Part shown: in pieces, positions 9,349-21,249 of the stretch
Position numbering within the stretch: the stretch's first letter is position 1
How the letters are laid out: every line of letters begins with the position of its first letter
DNA from: Megalobrama amblycephala
Taxonomy: Eukaryota; Chordata; Actinopteri; Cypriniformes; Xenocyprididae
DNA: 64,000 nucleotides
NCBI RefSeq assembly: GCF_018812025.1
Contig: NC_063052.1
Coordinates: 16,206,186 to 16,270,185 of the forward strand
Reading direction: 5' to 3'
Translations under genes and position numbers: made by a program
Notes under the pieces: model-generated
The model's database searches: none
Told to the model about the DNA's origin: nothing
What the model saw: only the letters and a program-made list of their open reading frames with translations

Positions 9349-11770
9349 TTTATTCATGTAGAAAGCAAAGATAAACAAAGATGAGTAAAAGACAGGTACA
9401 TTTTAAGATCCATTTCATTCCTTTACTGAATGTGCACTGAAACTTGTCTTTTATCTTAAGAATAAAAGGTGCACGGATAAAATGAAAACAATGAAAAAAG
9501 TGCAATATTAGTATTGCTCAGAAAACAGTAGTTTGGTATTTTGCTTATAGGATCAGTGGACTGTGGTGTAACATCATCTCATTCCACTTAATCTGGCAAT
9601 GAAAACAGAACGAACAATCATTAAGGGAACGTACACATAGTATAAATAGTACATATAGTACAAATGTCTACACATCATGTCTCTCTTCTTTTATCACTCA
9701 CCTGCAAACACCTCAACCTCACACAGTGTGAGATGTTCATTGCGGCCAGGTATGAAAATGTTGACAAACCGCCCCTTAATAGGCTTAAAAGCAAATGTTC
9801 TTGTCTCTCCAAGCGGGATGGACACAACAGTTATAGCCCTGTGAAGAAACACAGTAACAGAGAAATAGAGAGGGGCAAATCAAAACGGCATGAAGCATTA
9901 CATTAAATGTACTTCTGTCAAAGGAAAGTTTGTTTTAAAGGGATTTATTCAAAGTAATTTTATCTTATTTACTCATTTTCTAACCATTTGTGTAAGTATT
10001 AAGAGAGAGACAATACTTACAGCTCATTATTGTTGCCATTATTTTCCAGGCTGTTGCCGATACGGATCTGAGCACCATTTATTCTCTCTACAAAACCATC
10101 TCCACGATTAGTGATGCTAACCCTGGTTACCTCATAGACTTCCAATAAGTCAACTCTCCACCAGGGGTCCTTGTCCCAATTAGTCGCACTGCATGACCCA
10201 AGATTGAAAATTGAATTCTTGTTGCCATCAATAGCATTCTTAGCAATGGTTAATTGATATGTGGAAGACTGGACAGCTCTGGCTCCAACAGCAAGATTCC
10301 CTGTTTAACACAAAATAATAAACAATTTTTTTATTATTCTTTTCTTTTGTATCTTAATGTGCTAAAGTATAATTACAAGATAATGAGCAAAATAATGCTA
10401 AGATATGTAATCCAAATGATTATTACATGACTTTCTGGAATACTTGACTCTGATTGGTCAGTCGTGACATTCTGAGGTCTGATATTTCCAGATAATGACC
10501 GTCATCAATAGTAACGCTGTATAACAGACAGTTCATCCGGGTTTCTGAAGCCGGTCTTTCTTTAATGTTTCTTGGATCACACCGCGGACTCACTCTCTGT
10601 CGTCTCTGTTTTAGTTATTGATTGTATTGAATTATTTTTGGTATTGAGAGTACTTTAGTGTTTGTCTAGTTGCCCGAATGATTGTTGATAAATGTTTTTG
10701 TACACTGTAATGGATTCTAAGATAATAAACAAGTAAGAATTTAAAACAGTTTAAACTCAAATCAATATATCCATCTAATTATATATTTGGTTATTTATTA
10801 TTTATTATATTATATTTCTGACAACAACATTCAAAGTAATGAAAAACACTCACTTTGGGTTAGAACACAAGTGTATGACGGTGTGTTGTTTTCTGTTAAT
10901 AAAATAATAAAGTTATAAACACATTAATAAGTACATAAATACTATCACAGAGTTTTCTTCTCTCTCTGTCCCTTACCTGCAAACACCTCGACTTCACACA
11001 GTGTGAGATATTCATTGCGCCCAGGAATAAAAATGTTGACATATCGCCCTGCAATAGGCTGAAACTCAAATGATTTTGTCTCTCCAGGTGGGATGGACTC
11101 AACAGTCGCAGCCCTGTGAAGAAACACAGTAACAGAGAAATAGAGAGGGGCGTATCAAAACATCATGAAGCATATTAAATATACTTCTGTCAAAGGCAAG
11201 GATTTATTCAAAGTAATTTGATCTTATTTACTCATTTTCTAACCATTTGTGAAAGTATTAAGAGAGAGACAATACTTACAGCTCATTATTGTTGCCATTA
11301 TTTTCCAAGCAGCTGCCGATACGGATCTGAGCACCGTTTATTCTCTCTGGACAACAATCTCCTCGATTAGTGATGCTAACCCTGGTTATCTTGTAGACAT
11401 CCAGCAAGTCAACTCTCCACCAGGGGTCCTTGTCCGCATTAGTCGCACTGCATGATTGTCGATTGAAAATTGAATTCCTGTTGCCATCAACTGCATTTTG
11501 AGCTCCCGATAGAGGGTATGTGGTAGACTGGACAGCTGTGGCTCCAAAAGCAAGATTCCCTGTTTCTTCATAAATAAATAACAAGCTTTAAATTACCATG
11601 TTTCAGCCTATAATTTTAATAAATTAATCTGATTGATATGTAATGATACACAATGGTTACAGATTTTTAAATCCAGGCATTTTTACTTGTATTATTCTAA
11701 ACGTACCTTTGGAATCAGCGACGCACAGTCCAGTAAGTGTTAGAAACACAAATCACACGTATCGGCCATC
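9349..11770 (-). CDS. F-type lectin (fucolectin) gene 1, two FTP domains; signal exon frame-shifted
   Basis: F-type lectins are secreted fucose-binding proteins used in innate recognition. Exons on the minus strand: 11770-11707 signal; 11559-11280 and 11113-10977 domain 1; 10892-10854 linker; 10300-10021 and 9838-9702 domain 2; 9592 onward, where the codon split across the intron gives Asp followed by TAA (9590-9588). AATAAA lies at 9354-9349. Splice sites are GT-AG and phases agree (280, 137, 39, 280 and 137 bp). Both domains carry DPWWRVDLL and GAQIRIG. The fucose motif H-x26-R-x-D-x4-R is altered: Ala replaces His in both (SCSAT), and domain 2 has RGDGF instead of RGDCC, losing the vicinal cysteines. 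The signal exon has two single-base insertions relative to gene 2 and terminates after nine codons, so the locus may be a pseudogene or use another start. Upstream leader exons are at 12,819-13,135. Confidence 0.82.
11707..11770 (-). pseudogene. Signal-peptide exon of lectin gene 1, frame-shifted
   Basis: Aligned with the intact exon of gene 2 (21,246-21,185), this exon has one extra C after ATGGC and one extra T in the GATT tract. From its ATG (11769-11767) it reads MADTCDLCF then stop. The downstream frame that would match domain 1 is open back only to a TGA inside the exon. Splice sites (TATATCAG acceptor, GTACGT donor) are intact. Confidence 0.8.
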
Positions 11771-11779
11771 CTGATATAA

Positions 11780-12805
11780 GACACAACAACACATCACCTC
11801 ATCTCAGCATATGAAGGAATAATTTTCAATTTATCATCTGCATTTAAACAAAGAAACACATATATCGCTATTGTAATGACAGAAGAACCCCATGACTTAA
11901 AATCAGTGTAACGTGACCAACCTGCCTCCGCTTCTCTTGTATTTTAAATGCCTTTGTGTCAGGGGTGGCTGTGTTTACACAACATCATTTTCAACTAAAA
12001 ATGGAAAACTTATGCATTTTGGTGGCCTGAAAATGCAAACTTTTGAAAATGGGTTTTCAAAGTGCAAGTTTCTGAAAACGGTGACATCATGCACATGCGT
12101 ATTATGTGTTTAGTCTATCCACCTTATTTGTCAATGCAGATTTAAGGTATCTCTGTAAAAAAGTGCGAGACTTCAAATTTAGGAAAATAATGAGAAAAAT
12201 ATCAAAGTGTAGTAAACTATAAAAATAAGGTGGATATGCACGCTTGGCACGAGTACTCTGTATAAGAACACATATACGCATGTAGTATGTATGTACATCT
12301 TTCTTTTACAAAGTGACACCGCCAACTGCTTGTCTTGTCAAAAGGATTCTTGTTGAATGTTCTTTTGTCATTATTGGACTGCAGTGAGGGCAACAAGACA
12401 CTTCTAAGCTACTATATACTATATTTTTACGCCTTGAATTGTCCAACCAAAATGTAATTTTATTAGTAAAACCTCCTTTGCATATCATGCTCTGAAAGAA
12501 ACACCAGATTCTTCACTAACAAAGGCCTTCTTTATATCAGAACAGTTGTGATTAATTAAGTGACTGGTATAGTCATTTTTACCATTAATAATACCTGTTG
12601 TATTAAATTACAAATTTAATTAATCATTCAGTTTAGTGATATAGTATAACTGAGTACATTCAGTGCCATTCGATAGACTGAACAATTACCACCTAATGAA
12701 ACTCACTGTGCAATAAGTAACTGTGATGTTTTTAATGTAATTTAATCTAGCTGCTTTTAATTATCAACAAACTCACTTGGATTATTAGAGGTAGAGAGTG
12801 CATGA
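11780..12805. other. Intron/flank of lectin gene 1, no further gene
   Basis: AT-rich DNA colinear with 21,260-22,030 upstream of gene 2 apart from indels. A plus-strand open stretch near 11,920-12,110 includes repeated GAAAATG/TTTGAAAAC text and is not a plausible gene. Confidence 0.5.
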
Positions 12806-12818
12806 ACATTCAACTCAC

Positions 12819-13135
12819 CTGGAATACGTATCAATGTATCAACCTCACAGAAGACCTTCACAGTTCAGCAGTTATCTGTTTTTTAACAAAATATTTATAT
12901 AATTTTTATATAATAAATACATGTAATTAATAATATTTTTTATAAACAATTGTTATATGTATTATTTATCCAATATTTTATTCACATAAGGAATAGTATG
13001 CTGTCAAAACATTTCAAACCAAAAATGGGCTATTAAACATAGATATGAATATTAATACATACCAGCAGTCTGTGAAGAGGGTCTAGTTGAACAATATTGT
13101 GCTCAGAAATGATGCTCTATTTATTGTTGAATTAA
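12819..13135 (-). promoter_or_regulatory. Core promoter and leader exons of lectin gene 1
   Basis: On the minus strand the TATA-like AATAAATAG (13125-13117) precedes a leader exon ending at 13063 before a GTATGT donor. A second leader exon ends at 12819 before GTGAGT. The same layout is present at 1.2-1.55 kb and 22.04-22.34 kb, and conservation of both donors in all three copies supports real noncoding 5' exons. An upstream TTTGGTTGGG motif is also shared. Transcription start and acceptors are inferred. Confidence 0.5.
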
Positions 13136-13849
13136 GTCCCTCCCAACCAAATGAGTCTTATCTGATATCTGAAAAATCAACATTAAATGGACCTATTACA
13201 TTTTTGTAAGCTGATATCGTGACAGCCCTAGTTTGAACCTTATTTTGGGGTTTGATTATTCCAACATGCAAAGGGACAATCACCCACATGGTTGGACAGA
13301 AAGTAAGGCTTTGTTTTGTCATCGATCAGGTAACTATGTGAGACCAATACACCCCCTGATACGGGGCTTGGAGACTGTGCTGTGTGCTTGATATGAGCCT
13401 CGAAGCTTCAGTGTTATTCGTAACATCACTATCATGTGATTTGTAAAGAGCGCACACTGCAATCCAGGGGAGAGGCCAGAAATGTTCAAGCTATGACAAA
13501 CACAATAAAATGGCTTTCCCTATTTTCTATCAAGTAACACTGAGAAAATGTTTGTACTTGCCTTTAAATGTCCTCCTATGGATGCTATGCCACTGGTAGA
13601 GATTTTTCTTTAAGAAGTTTACTTTAATTTTACACTTCTGTGATTTGCTTTCTTCATTAAATAGAAACACTTAATATATTTGGCCAAAGTTAACTTTATT
13701 TTAAGAAACACACATAAAAACACTTTTTTGCACAATGATGAATTGCATTAATTATTACAACAAAATTGTTTGTCATATATATAGGTTATTGTGTTGGTTT
13801 TATTGGTTGTATTTACAGTTTTTTAATGTGCTACAGTTTCATTAAAATT

Positions 13850-14085
13850 TTTAAAAAGTAAAACTGAAACGCTTTTCCTGGTATGCAAGACAGAAACAAT
13901 TAATATGTTGTTTTGTAGTTAAAAAGGTTGTATGCTCAGTGTAAACAGTATTCATTGTCATGTGTGCAGTTAGGTACTTTTTGGTTGTGTTTACTTTAAT
14001 TAAAGAAGGAAGAACTATGTAGTGCTCAGTAAATATAACATGACAGTGGCTATTTGCACTAAGTGCAAAAACCAATAGATTCTAT
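13850..14085. repeat. Segmental duplicate flank block (copy 1 of 3)
   Basis: A block containing CTTTTCCTGGTATGCAAGAC and ACTTTTTGGTTGTGTTTAC is repeated in the same orientation at 24,785-25,025 and, more diverged, at 44,100-44,270. It marks the upstream edge of the lectin duplicon. Confidence 0.7.
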
Positions 14086-14199
14086 TTACATTAAGTGGAA
14101 TAGCGATAGATGCAATCTGAGATTATACAGTGTTTACACTGAAGTGAAACTAGCATATTTTCTTAGCGATAGATGCTATTTACACTAAGTTTAAATATC

Positions 14200-14650
14200 A
14201 ATAGATTCTATTTACAATAAGAATGAATCCGAAATTGCATACTTCCCTCCTAGTAGGTGGAAAACAGTGTGTGTCAAAAGTATGTCTGAATTCACAGTAC
14301 TCATAAAAAGAATAGGCAAAAAGTACCCGGATAATCTACGTCTTTTGGCAAGATTCTGAAGTGCGCATACGATGGAAACTTTACTATCTCTTGAGGCCAA
14401 GGAGAGGATTTATGATTTAGAGTGTCAAGCTGTGTCCGAAACCACCCCCTATCCACTAGTGCACTATATCGGGTGTCTGCCATTTTTTTTTAATGGTGTC
14501 CGAATTCTGAGTGAACGATTTAATTCCCTACTTTCGCTCACTACTTTATACCCACAATCCTCTCTGATTTTGAGTGTACATTTGATGTACACTCGCTGAA
14601 GTACTATTTTCCAAAATCCAATGCAAAGAGGACTGAGAGTGCGTGCAAAA
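14200..14650. repeat. Dispersed DNA repeats of cyprinid type
   Basis: Contains ATCCGAAATTGCATACTTCC and, further on, GTGTCCGAAACCACCCCCTA, phrases I associate with short non-autonomous transposons in cyprinids. No coding function is apparent. Confidence 0.35.
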
Positions 14651-14659
14651 TCAGAGAGA

Positions 14660-15010
14660 TCCAATATCAAGGTCTGTGAACAGAAATTGGTTGTGCATGA
14701 AATTTTCATCATGTGTTCAAGTACTTAATGTGTGATCTTGTGATCAAGATGTAAACACTGATCTTCTGCAGTTGAGTACATTTAAATTGTATTTAGTTTT
14801 TTTTTTTTTTTTTTTTGCATTGTGCCACGTTTTGCATGGATGTTTTGGTTTCAGAATTACAGAGATTTGAGTTTTTGTCAAACTACCTAGATGTAATAAG
14901 TATTTAATAAAATAATAATCATTTTAAATCATAATCTGCAGTTTTATTTATATTAAAATAAATAACGCTGACCTGCACTTTTTTTAATCACTTTCTGTCT
15001 TTTGAATACT
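14660..15010. repeat. Duplicated flank shared with 39,170-39,480
   Basis: ATCATGTGTTCAAGTACTTA, TTTGCATGGATGTTTTGGTT and AAATAACGCTGACCTGCA recur in the same order at 39,180-39,450. This is DNA duplicated with the lectin region and carries no gene. Confidence 0.6.
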
Positions 15011-15014
15011 ACAG

Positions 15015-15375
15015 AGACAAACTTGTAAATAAAATAAAATTTGTATTTTCATACTTTATTAATGATCAATTTATCATTTCTAAATTAAGTATTATACTAT
15101 TTACAAACCAGTTAGTTAGGAGTTGTCAGTGGTTCATAAGATCATTTAGAAAGTTTAAGTAAATGATTATTATACCATTTAAATGCACATTTATATGTAT
15201 TATCATTTAGACATATAGTAATATTTACACAGTGTGTTAATAAATGTTTTATTAACACATATACTGTTTTTTTCATGATTAATTCAGGTAGTTATGAAAC
15301 ATTTAGTAGTTGTCAGTTAACTATTTTTGTGAGTTAATCTAAAGTAAGGACTATTTATGCCTCGTAACACTTTAC
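15015..15375 (+). repeat. Long inverted repeat, left arm
   Basis: The reverse complement of this arm matches 17,990-18,310 over most of its length, e.g. GTTAATAAATGTTTTATTAA, TTAGAAAGTTTAAGTAAATG and CATACTTTATTAATGA all have complements in the right arm. These are probably two opposite copies of one AT-rich DNA transposon whose ends read GTAACACTTTA. Confidence 0.6.
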
Positions 15376-16005
15376 AAAGTATATTTAAAGGGTCAGTTAT
15401 CTTCTGACCAGAAAAGGAAACATACACAACACAGAGTGATACAAAACATAGAAATACTTATTTCAAGATGCAAAAAAATTAAACTGTACACTTGAAAAAA
15501 CATGAAAAATAAACCTCTGCAATATCATATAAAAATAAAAAAGGAGCTAAAAAAGCAACAAAATGAACTAAAAACAACAATGTACAAAAAATAAAATAAG
15601 AAAGCAAGTGAATAATATGAATAAAAACAATAAGCAACAAAATGAACAAAAAAGCAACAAAATAAGCTAAATATTTTGGTGTAGTAAGAAGGTACAGCCA
15701 CAAAACCTGTTTCAGTTTCATGGCAGAGTGAAAATTCAGTGCAAACAGCGAGTCACAAATTAAGGCTTTGGGTCATTATAAAACCTGGGTAAATGGAATC
15801 CTGGGTTTTCTTGCTTCATGTTTCACACTGCTTATACTTTACCATTCATTCCACTTAGTTAGTACTGCAAGGTGCTCAGAAAGCAAACTCTCAGTCTGAT
15901 TTTATTTGTTGTACTTTGGAACTCCTTTAATCCAGTGTTAAAAATTGTGGTAAAATTTGTATACTACAAAGTTTACACTTCACAGAAATGTATTTTTATA
16001 TCAGA
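15376..16005. other. No gene recognised
   Basis: A-rich sequence with AACAAAATGAAC-type imperfect repeats (15,545-15,665), then unremarkable AT-rich DNA up to the LINE. Confidence 0.4.
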
Positions 16006-16007
16006 TT

Positions 16008-17862
16008 GTAAAGGTAGAGGCGGTATAGAGAGAAGCTGGACAGCTTCTATTCTACTGCTGACTTGGGGCGGATGTGGCAAGGCCTTCAGCACATCACAGA
16101 CTACAGGACCACCAGTAACAACATCACCTCAATAGACAGCCTGCCGGACGACCTCAACACATTCTACACCCGCTTTGAGGCCTCCAGCTACATTGCAGAG
16201 AGGAGGCTCACACACACCTGGACCACCCAACCCCCCTCCACCCCACCAACCGTCTCAACAGGCCAGGTACACAAAGCCCTGAGGAAGATCAACCCTCGCA
16301 AAGCAGCGGGACCGGACAACATTCCTGGGCGGGCACTCAGAGCATGTGCCAACGAGCTGGCTGATGTTCTCACCTCCATCTTCAATCTCTCTCTCAGCCA
16401 GTGCACAGTTCCTTCTTGCTTTAAGACTACGACCATCATCCCCCTGCCTAAGAAGAGCCCACCCACCTGCCTGAACGACTACAGGCCAGTGGCACTCACT
16501 CCAATCATCATGAAGTGCTTCAAGAGAGTGGTGCTGGCTCATATTCAGAGCAGCATACCAGACACTCTTGACCCCTTGCAGTATGCCTACCGGTCCAACA
16601 GGTCCACTTCAGATGCCATTGCTGCTGCCATTCACTATTCCCTCTCTCACCTGGAAAATAAAGACTCATACCTCAGGATACTCTTCATCGACTACAGCTC
16701 CGCCTTCAACACGGTCATCCCCCATAAACTCACCCACAAACTGTCCACACTTGGTCTGCATCCCATCCTTTGTGACTGGCTCCTAGACTTCCTGACTGGC
16801 AGGCCTCAGTCTGTCAGGATTGGTAATAGGACTTCAGCCAGTATCATCACAAACATTGGCACTCCACAGGGTTGTGTACTCAGTCCCATCCTCTACACCC
16901 TGTTCACCTACGACTGTGTCGCCTCCCACAAGGACAACATTATCCTGAAGTTCGCGGACAACACCGCAGTGATAGGATGCATCACTGGTGGGGACGAGGC
17001 AGCCTACAGGAGGGAGGTGGCTAGGCTGGTGTCATGGTGTGGTGACAACAACCTCACCCTCAATACGGACAAGACGAAGGAGATGATAGTGGACATGAGA
17101 AAGGAGAGGAGAACGCATCAGCCACTGTTCATCCGGGAGCTTGAAGTGGAGAGGGTGAGCAACTTTAAATACCTGGGTGTCCACATCAGTGAGGACATTA
17201 GTTGGACACCTCACATCATGCAGCTGGTCAAAAAGGCCCAACAGCGGCTGTATTTTCTGAGGAGGCTGAGGAAGTTTGGCATGTCGCCTAAGATCCTCAG
17301 CAACTTCTACAGCTGCGTCATCGAGAATGTCCTGACCAATTGCATCACTGTGTGGTATGGCAACACTACTGTCATGGACCGCAAACGCCTGCAGAGAGTG
17401 GTTAAGACTGCGCAGAAGATCACTAGGACTCCACTGCCCTCTCTGCAGAGTATCTACCACCAGAGTCCACAGGAGAGTTGCTTCCATCCTCGTAGACCCC
17501 TCCCACCCCCAGCACGGACTGTTCACACTTCTACCCTCAGGACGGAGGTACAGAAGTGTGAAATGCAGGACTTCAAGACTGAAGAACTCTTTCTTCCCCT
17601 CTGCCATCAGACTCCTAAACAGCTAATAGAAGTTTGTAATAATGGACATAACTGTTTACATTGATTCATAGAACTGCACTACCTCACTTTTTATGCTTTT
17701 ATTCAGAATTGCACTACCTTTATTTTTTTATTGCTCTTATTTTTTATTATTTTTTATTTTCTTTACTATACGGCTTTTATTGTGGACGGTAAAGTAAGAA
17801 TTTCATTGTGCAGGTAAACAAGCTTTCTGTCTGTGTATATGACAATAAACACTTTGAACTTA
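16008..17862 (+). mobile_element. 5'-truncated non-LTR retrotransposon (jockey superfamily, L2/CR1/Rex1-like)
   Basis: The copy starts abruptly inside the linker upstream of the reverse transcriptase: the reading frame KLDSFYSTADLGRMWQGL begins about 16,034 without the endonuclease. It ends after a typical 3' tail with AATTTCATTGTGCAGGT and ACAATAAACACTTTGAACTT. Domain order is linker, reverse transcriptase, C-terminal region. It lies between the two arms of an inverted repeat (15.0-15.4 and 18.0-18.3 kb). The clade is not certain from sequence alone. Confidence 0.85.
16063..17664 (+). pseudogene. Reverse transcriptase ORF of the LINE, inactivated
   Basis: This frame encodes 533 residues. 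Recognisable RT blocks are INPRKAAGPDNIPGRAL, KKSPPTCLNDYRPVALTP, LFIDYSSAFNTVIPHKL and IGTPQGCVLSPILYTLF. The catalytic box reads FADNT where active members have F/YADD, so one of the two metal-binding aspartates is Asn. Near 17,460 the frame shifts: the family's C-terminal end (DPSHPQHGLFTLLPSGRRYR) continues in another frame to about 17,626. The copy therefore cannot encode an active enzyme. RT would copy its own RNA at a nicked target (target-primed reverse transcription). Confidence 0.85.
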
Positions 17863-17989
17863 AAGGCTTCGTTTCATTTTACTGTACAGTTTTGTTTTCT
17901 GGAGGTGTACAGGAATTTTTATTTTCTGTGACACTGCAGAGGTTTATTTTCCATGTTATATCAAGTGTACAGTAGTACAGTAGAAATAA

Positions 17990-18460
17990 ATATTTCTTAC
18001 TTTAGATGAGCTCACAAAAGAGTTAATTGGCAACTATTAAATGTTTTTATAACTACCTTAATGAATCATGAATTACAGTAGGAATATGTGTTGTTAAAGC
18101 ATTTATTAACACACTGACTATTAACATATGTCTTATTATATATCCTTTATGTACATTTAAATAGTATATTAATCATTTACTTACACTTTCTAAATAATCT
18201 TATGAACAACTGACAACTCGTATAAACTGCTTCGTAAAAAATGTAATAATTTAGAAATTATAAATTGCTCATTAATAAAGTATGAAAATACAATTATTAA
18301 ACATTATAGATATGCTTCTAAATCAAGAACAAAGCATTTATAGCTGTATTTATAAACTGCTTATTAATGTCTATTAATGTTTTATAAATGATGAATTGAC
18401 TATTTACTAATGCTTGACTAATGATTTATAGCAGGCAGTTATTATAAAGTGTTACCAAAA
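17990..18460 (-). repeat. Long inverted repeat, right arm
   Basis: Complement of the arm at 15,015-15,375. The arm runs on to TATAAAGTGTTACC at about 18,456, a plausible terminus, with extra AT-rich sequence not present in the left arm. Confidence 0.55.
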
Positions 18461-18600
18461 ATTTTATTCTTTACTTTGTTACCAGCTCCTCAACTCTAGA
18501 TGGGTAGCTATGTAACACTACACCTCCTACTCATTGTGAATATCTAAATAAGGCTTTTTTGATCCAGAAACATGAAATACAACATGCAATGCTGAAGTAA

Positions 18601-21246
18601 TTTATTCATGTAGAAAGTAAAGATAAACAAAGATGGGTAAATACACAACCCCCTGGATCAGCTGCGGTTAAGAATCAGGTGCATTTTAAAAACCATTTCA
18701 AACCTTTACTGAATGTGCACTGAAACTTATCTTTTATCTTAAGAATAAAAGGTGCACAGGTAAAATGAAAACAATGGAAAAAAGTGCAATATTAGTATTG
18801 CTCAGAAAACAGTAGTTTGGTATTTTGCTTATAGGATCAGTGGACTGTGGTGTAACATCATCTCATTCCACTTAATCTGGCAATGAAAACAGAACAAAAC
18901 ATCATTAAGGCGACGTTCACATAGTATAAATAGTACAAATGTCTACACACCATGTCTCTCTTCTTTTTTTAAAACTCACCTTCATACACCTCAACCTCAC
19001 AGAACAGGAGGAATTCATTGCGCCCAGGTACAAAAATGTTGACATATCGTCCCTTAATAGGCTTAAACTTGAATGTTTTTGTCTCTCCACGTTGGATGGA
19101 CACAACAGTCGCAGCCCTGTGAAGAAACACAGTAACAGAGAAATAGAGAGGGGCGTATCAAAACGACATGAATAATATTAAATATACTTCTGTCAAAGGC
19201 ATGTTTGTATTATAGAGATTTATTCAAAGTAATTTTATCTTATTTACTCATTTTCTAACCATTTGTGTAAGTATTAAGAGAGAGACAATACTTACAGCTC
19301 ATTATTGTTGCCATTATTTTCCAGGCTGTTGCCGATACGGATCTGAGCACCATTCATTCTCTCTTCACAACAATCTCCACGATTAGTGATGACAACCCTG
19401 GTTATCTCAAAGACTTCCAGCAAGTCAACTCTCCACCAGGGTTCCCTGTCCGCTTTAGTATGAATGCATGACCCAAGATTATAAAGTGAATCCTTGTTGC
19501 CATCGACAGCCTTTTGAGCAACTCCTATGTCATTTATGGAAGACTGCACAGCTGTGGCTCCAAGAGCAAGATTCTCTGTTGAACATAAAATAATCAACAA
19601 TAACTTTTTTGTTATTGGGGAATAACATACCTCTGGGTGGCGAGGTTGACCAATCAGAATCAAATATTTCACAGAGCCATGTAATAATTCCAGATAATGA
19701 CCATCATCAATAGTAACGCTGTATAACATACAGCTCATCCAGGTTTATAATAAACAGGTAAGAATTTTAAACGGTTTAATCTCACATCTCAAATGTCCAT
19801 GTAATTATTTATTTGATGTACATGACTGTACACTATCCCTTAAATGTTTGTCTTGTTTGAACTTGTTCATTTTTCTTCTTCACAGAAGTTTTGCGTTTAT
19901 TACAAGTGAGCTAAAAAAAAATTTAAACTCAAATCAATATTTTGAGCTAGTAACCAATGTAATAACTATCCTCTCGGGGTTTGTTTTGTGATAACAACTG
20001 TCTTGATGTACATTATTTCTTATTGGTTACCAAATGTTCAGTAAGAACATTATATATGTGTTACTGACAACAACATTTAAAGTAATGAAGAACACTTACT
20101 TGGAACACAAACGTACAGTGGTGTGGACTTATCTGTTAATAAAATAATATCAGTTATACACACATTAATAAGTACATCAGCAAATTCTATCACAGAGTTT
20201 TCTTCTCTCTGTCCCTTACCTGCAAACACCTCGACTTCACACAGAGTAAGGACTTCATCATTCCCAGGTAAATAAATGTTGACATATCGGCCATTAATAG
20301 ACTCAAACGAAAATGTTTCTGTGCCATTAATAATAGTGAGAAGAGTTGCAACCCTGCAAATACATAAAGAACAGTGTTAAAATGAAAACCAGAGGCTTCT
20401 CAACACAATGCATGTCTAACAAATTCAATTCAACTCTACTGAAATCAAATGGTTTTGTACAGCACTCTTCACAATGCGAATTGATGATCATGTTTTATAT
20501 TGCATTGCTTCAAGAAACAGTGGTCTAAACTTACAAATGTCTAATCACAGTCTGGATAAAATATGTTGTAAAGTACATCTCCATGGCTGTGGCTCTCTGA
20601 GTGGTTGGTTTGTGGAGGAGATTCAATTTTGTTTTATTAAACCAGACTGAACATCATAAACCTGGGAAGATGACAGAACAATTGAAACATTTCTTACAGC
20701 GCATTGTTGTTTCCGTTGTTGGCCAGACTGTTACCAATACGAATCTGAGCTCCCATAAGCCGCTCTCTGCAACAGTCTCCAAGATTAGTGATGGTAACGT
20801 TGCTTACACTGTAGACATTTCCAAGGTCAACTCTCCACCATGGATTAAACTCGGCTTTAGTCTGAGAGCATGAGCCCTTCCTGTAATTTGAATCTCTGTC
20901 TCCATCTACTGCATGTTCTGCATCTCCCAGTGGGTATGTGGAGGACTGCACAGCCTTGGCATTAAGAGCAAGATTCCCTGTTTAATATGATAAATCGATA
21001 AAAAGAGGATAAGACAGGTTCAAAGTAATACAAATAAAAATAAATAAATAAATAAATCACAAGTTTTCAATTACCATATTTCAGCCTATAATTTTAATAA
21101 ATTAATCTGATTAATATGTAATGATACACAATGGTTACAGATTTTTAAATCCAGCCATTTTTACTTGTATTATTCTAAACGTACCTTTGGAATCAGCGAC
21201 GTACAGTCCAGTAAGTGTTAGAAACACAATCACACGTATCGCCATC
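18601..21246 (-). CDS. F-type lectin (fucolectin) gene 2, two FTP domains, intact
   Basis: Complete secreted lectin of 309 residues. Exons on the minus strand: 21246-21185 (ATG at 21245, signal peptide [20 protein letters not shown]); 20977-20698 and 20353-20220 (domain 1, about residues 21-158); 20132-20100 (11-codon linker with one Cys); 19575-19296 and 19116-18980 (domain 2, about 170-308); last exon from 18876 giving Asp then TAA (18874-18872). AATAAA is at 18606-18601. All junctions are GT-AG and in phase. Domain 2 keeps the full fucose motif: His in SCIHT, 26 residues, then RGDCCEER. Domain 1 has Gln for His (SCSQT) and NLGDCC in place of NRGDCC, so two of the three sugar contacts are replaced while the vicinal cysteines remain. 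Domain 1 may therefore bind a different ligand or act structurally. Leader exons lie at 22,043-22,340. Confidence 0.9.
19577..20099. other. Intron between linker and domain 2 of lectin gene 2
   Basis: AT-rich intron, homologous to the corresponding intron of gene 1 (10,301-10,853) and, in part, to 52,830-52,990 beside gene 3. A minus-strand open frame reads from this intron into the exon without a credible start. Confidence 0.7.
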
Positions 21247-21249
21247 CTG

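Noticed and set aside
19576..19738. N-terminal extension of lectin gene 2 domain 2 read through from upstream (methionine at 19,738)
   Set aside because: It is intron sequence; a conserved acceptor (CAACAG) at 19,576 and phase agreement with the linker exon define the exon start.
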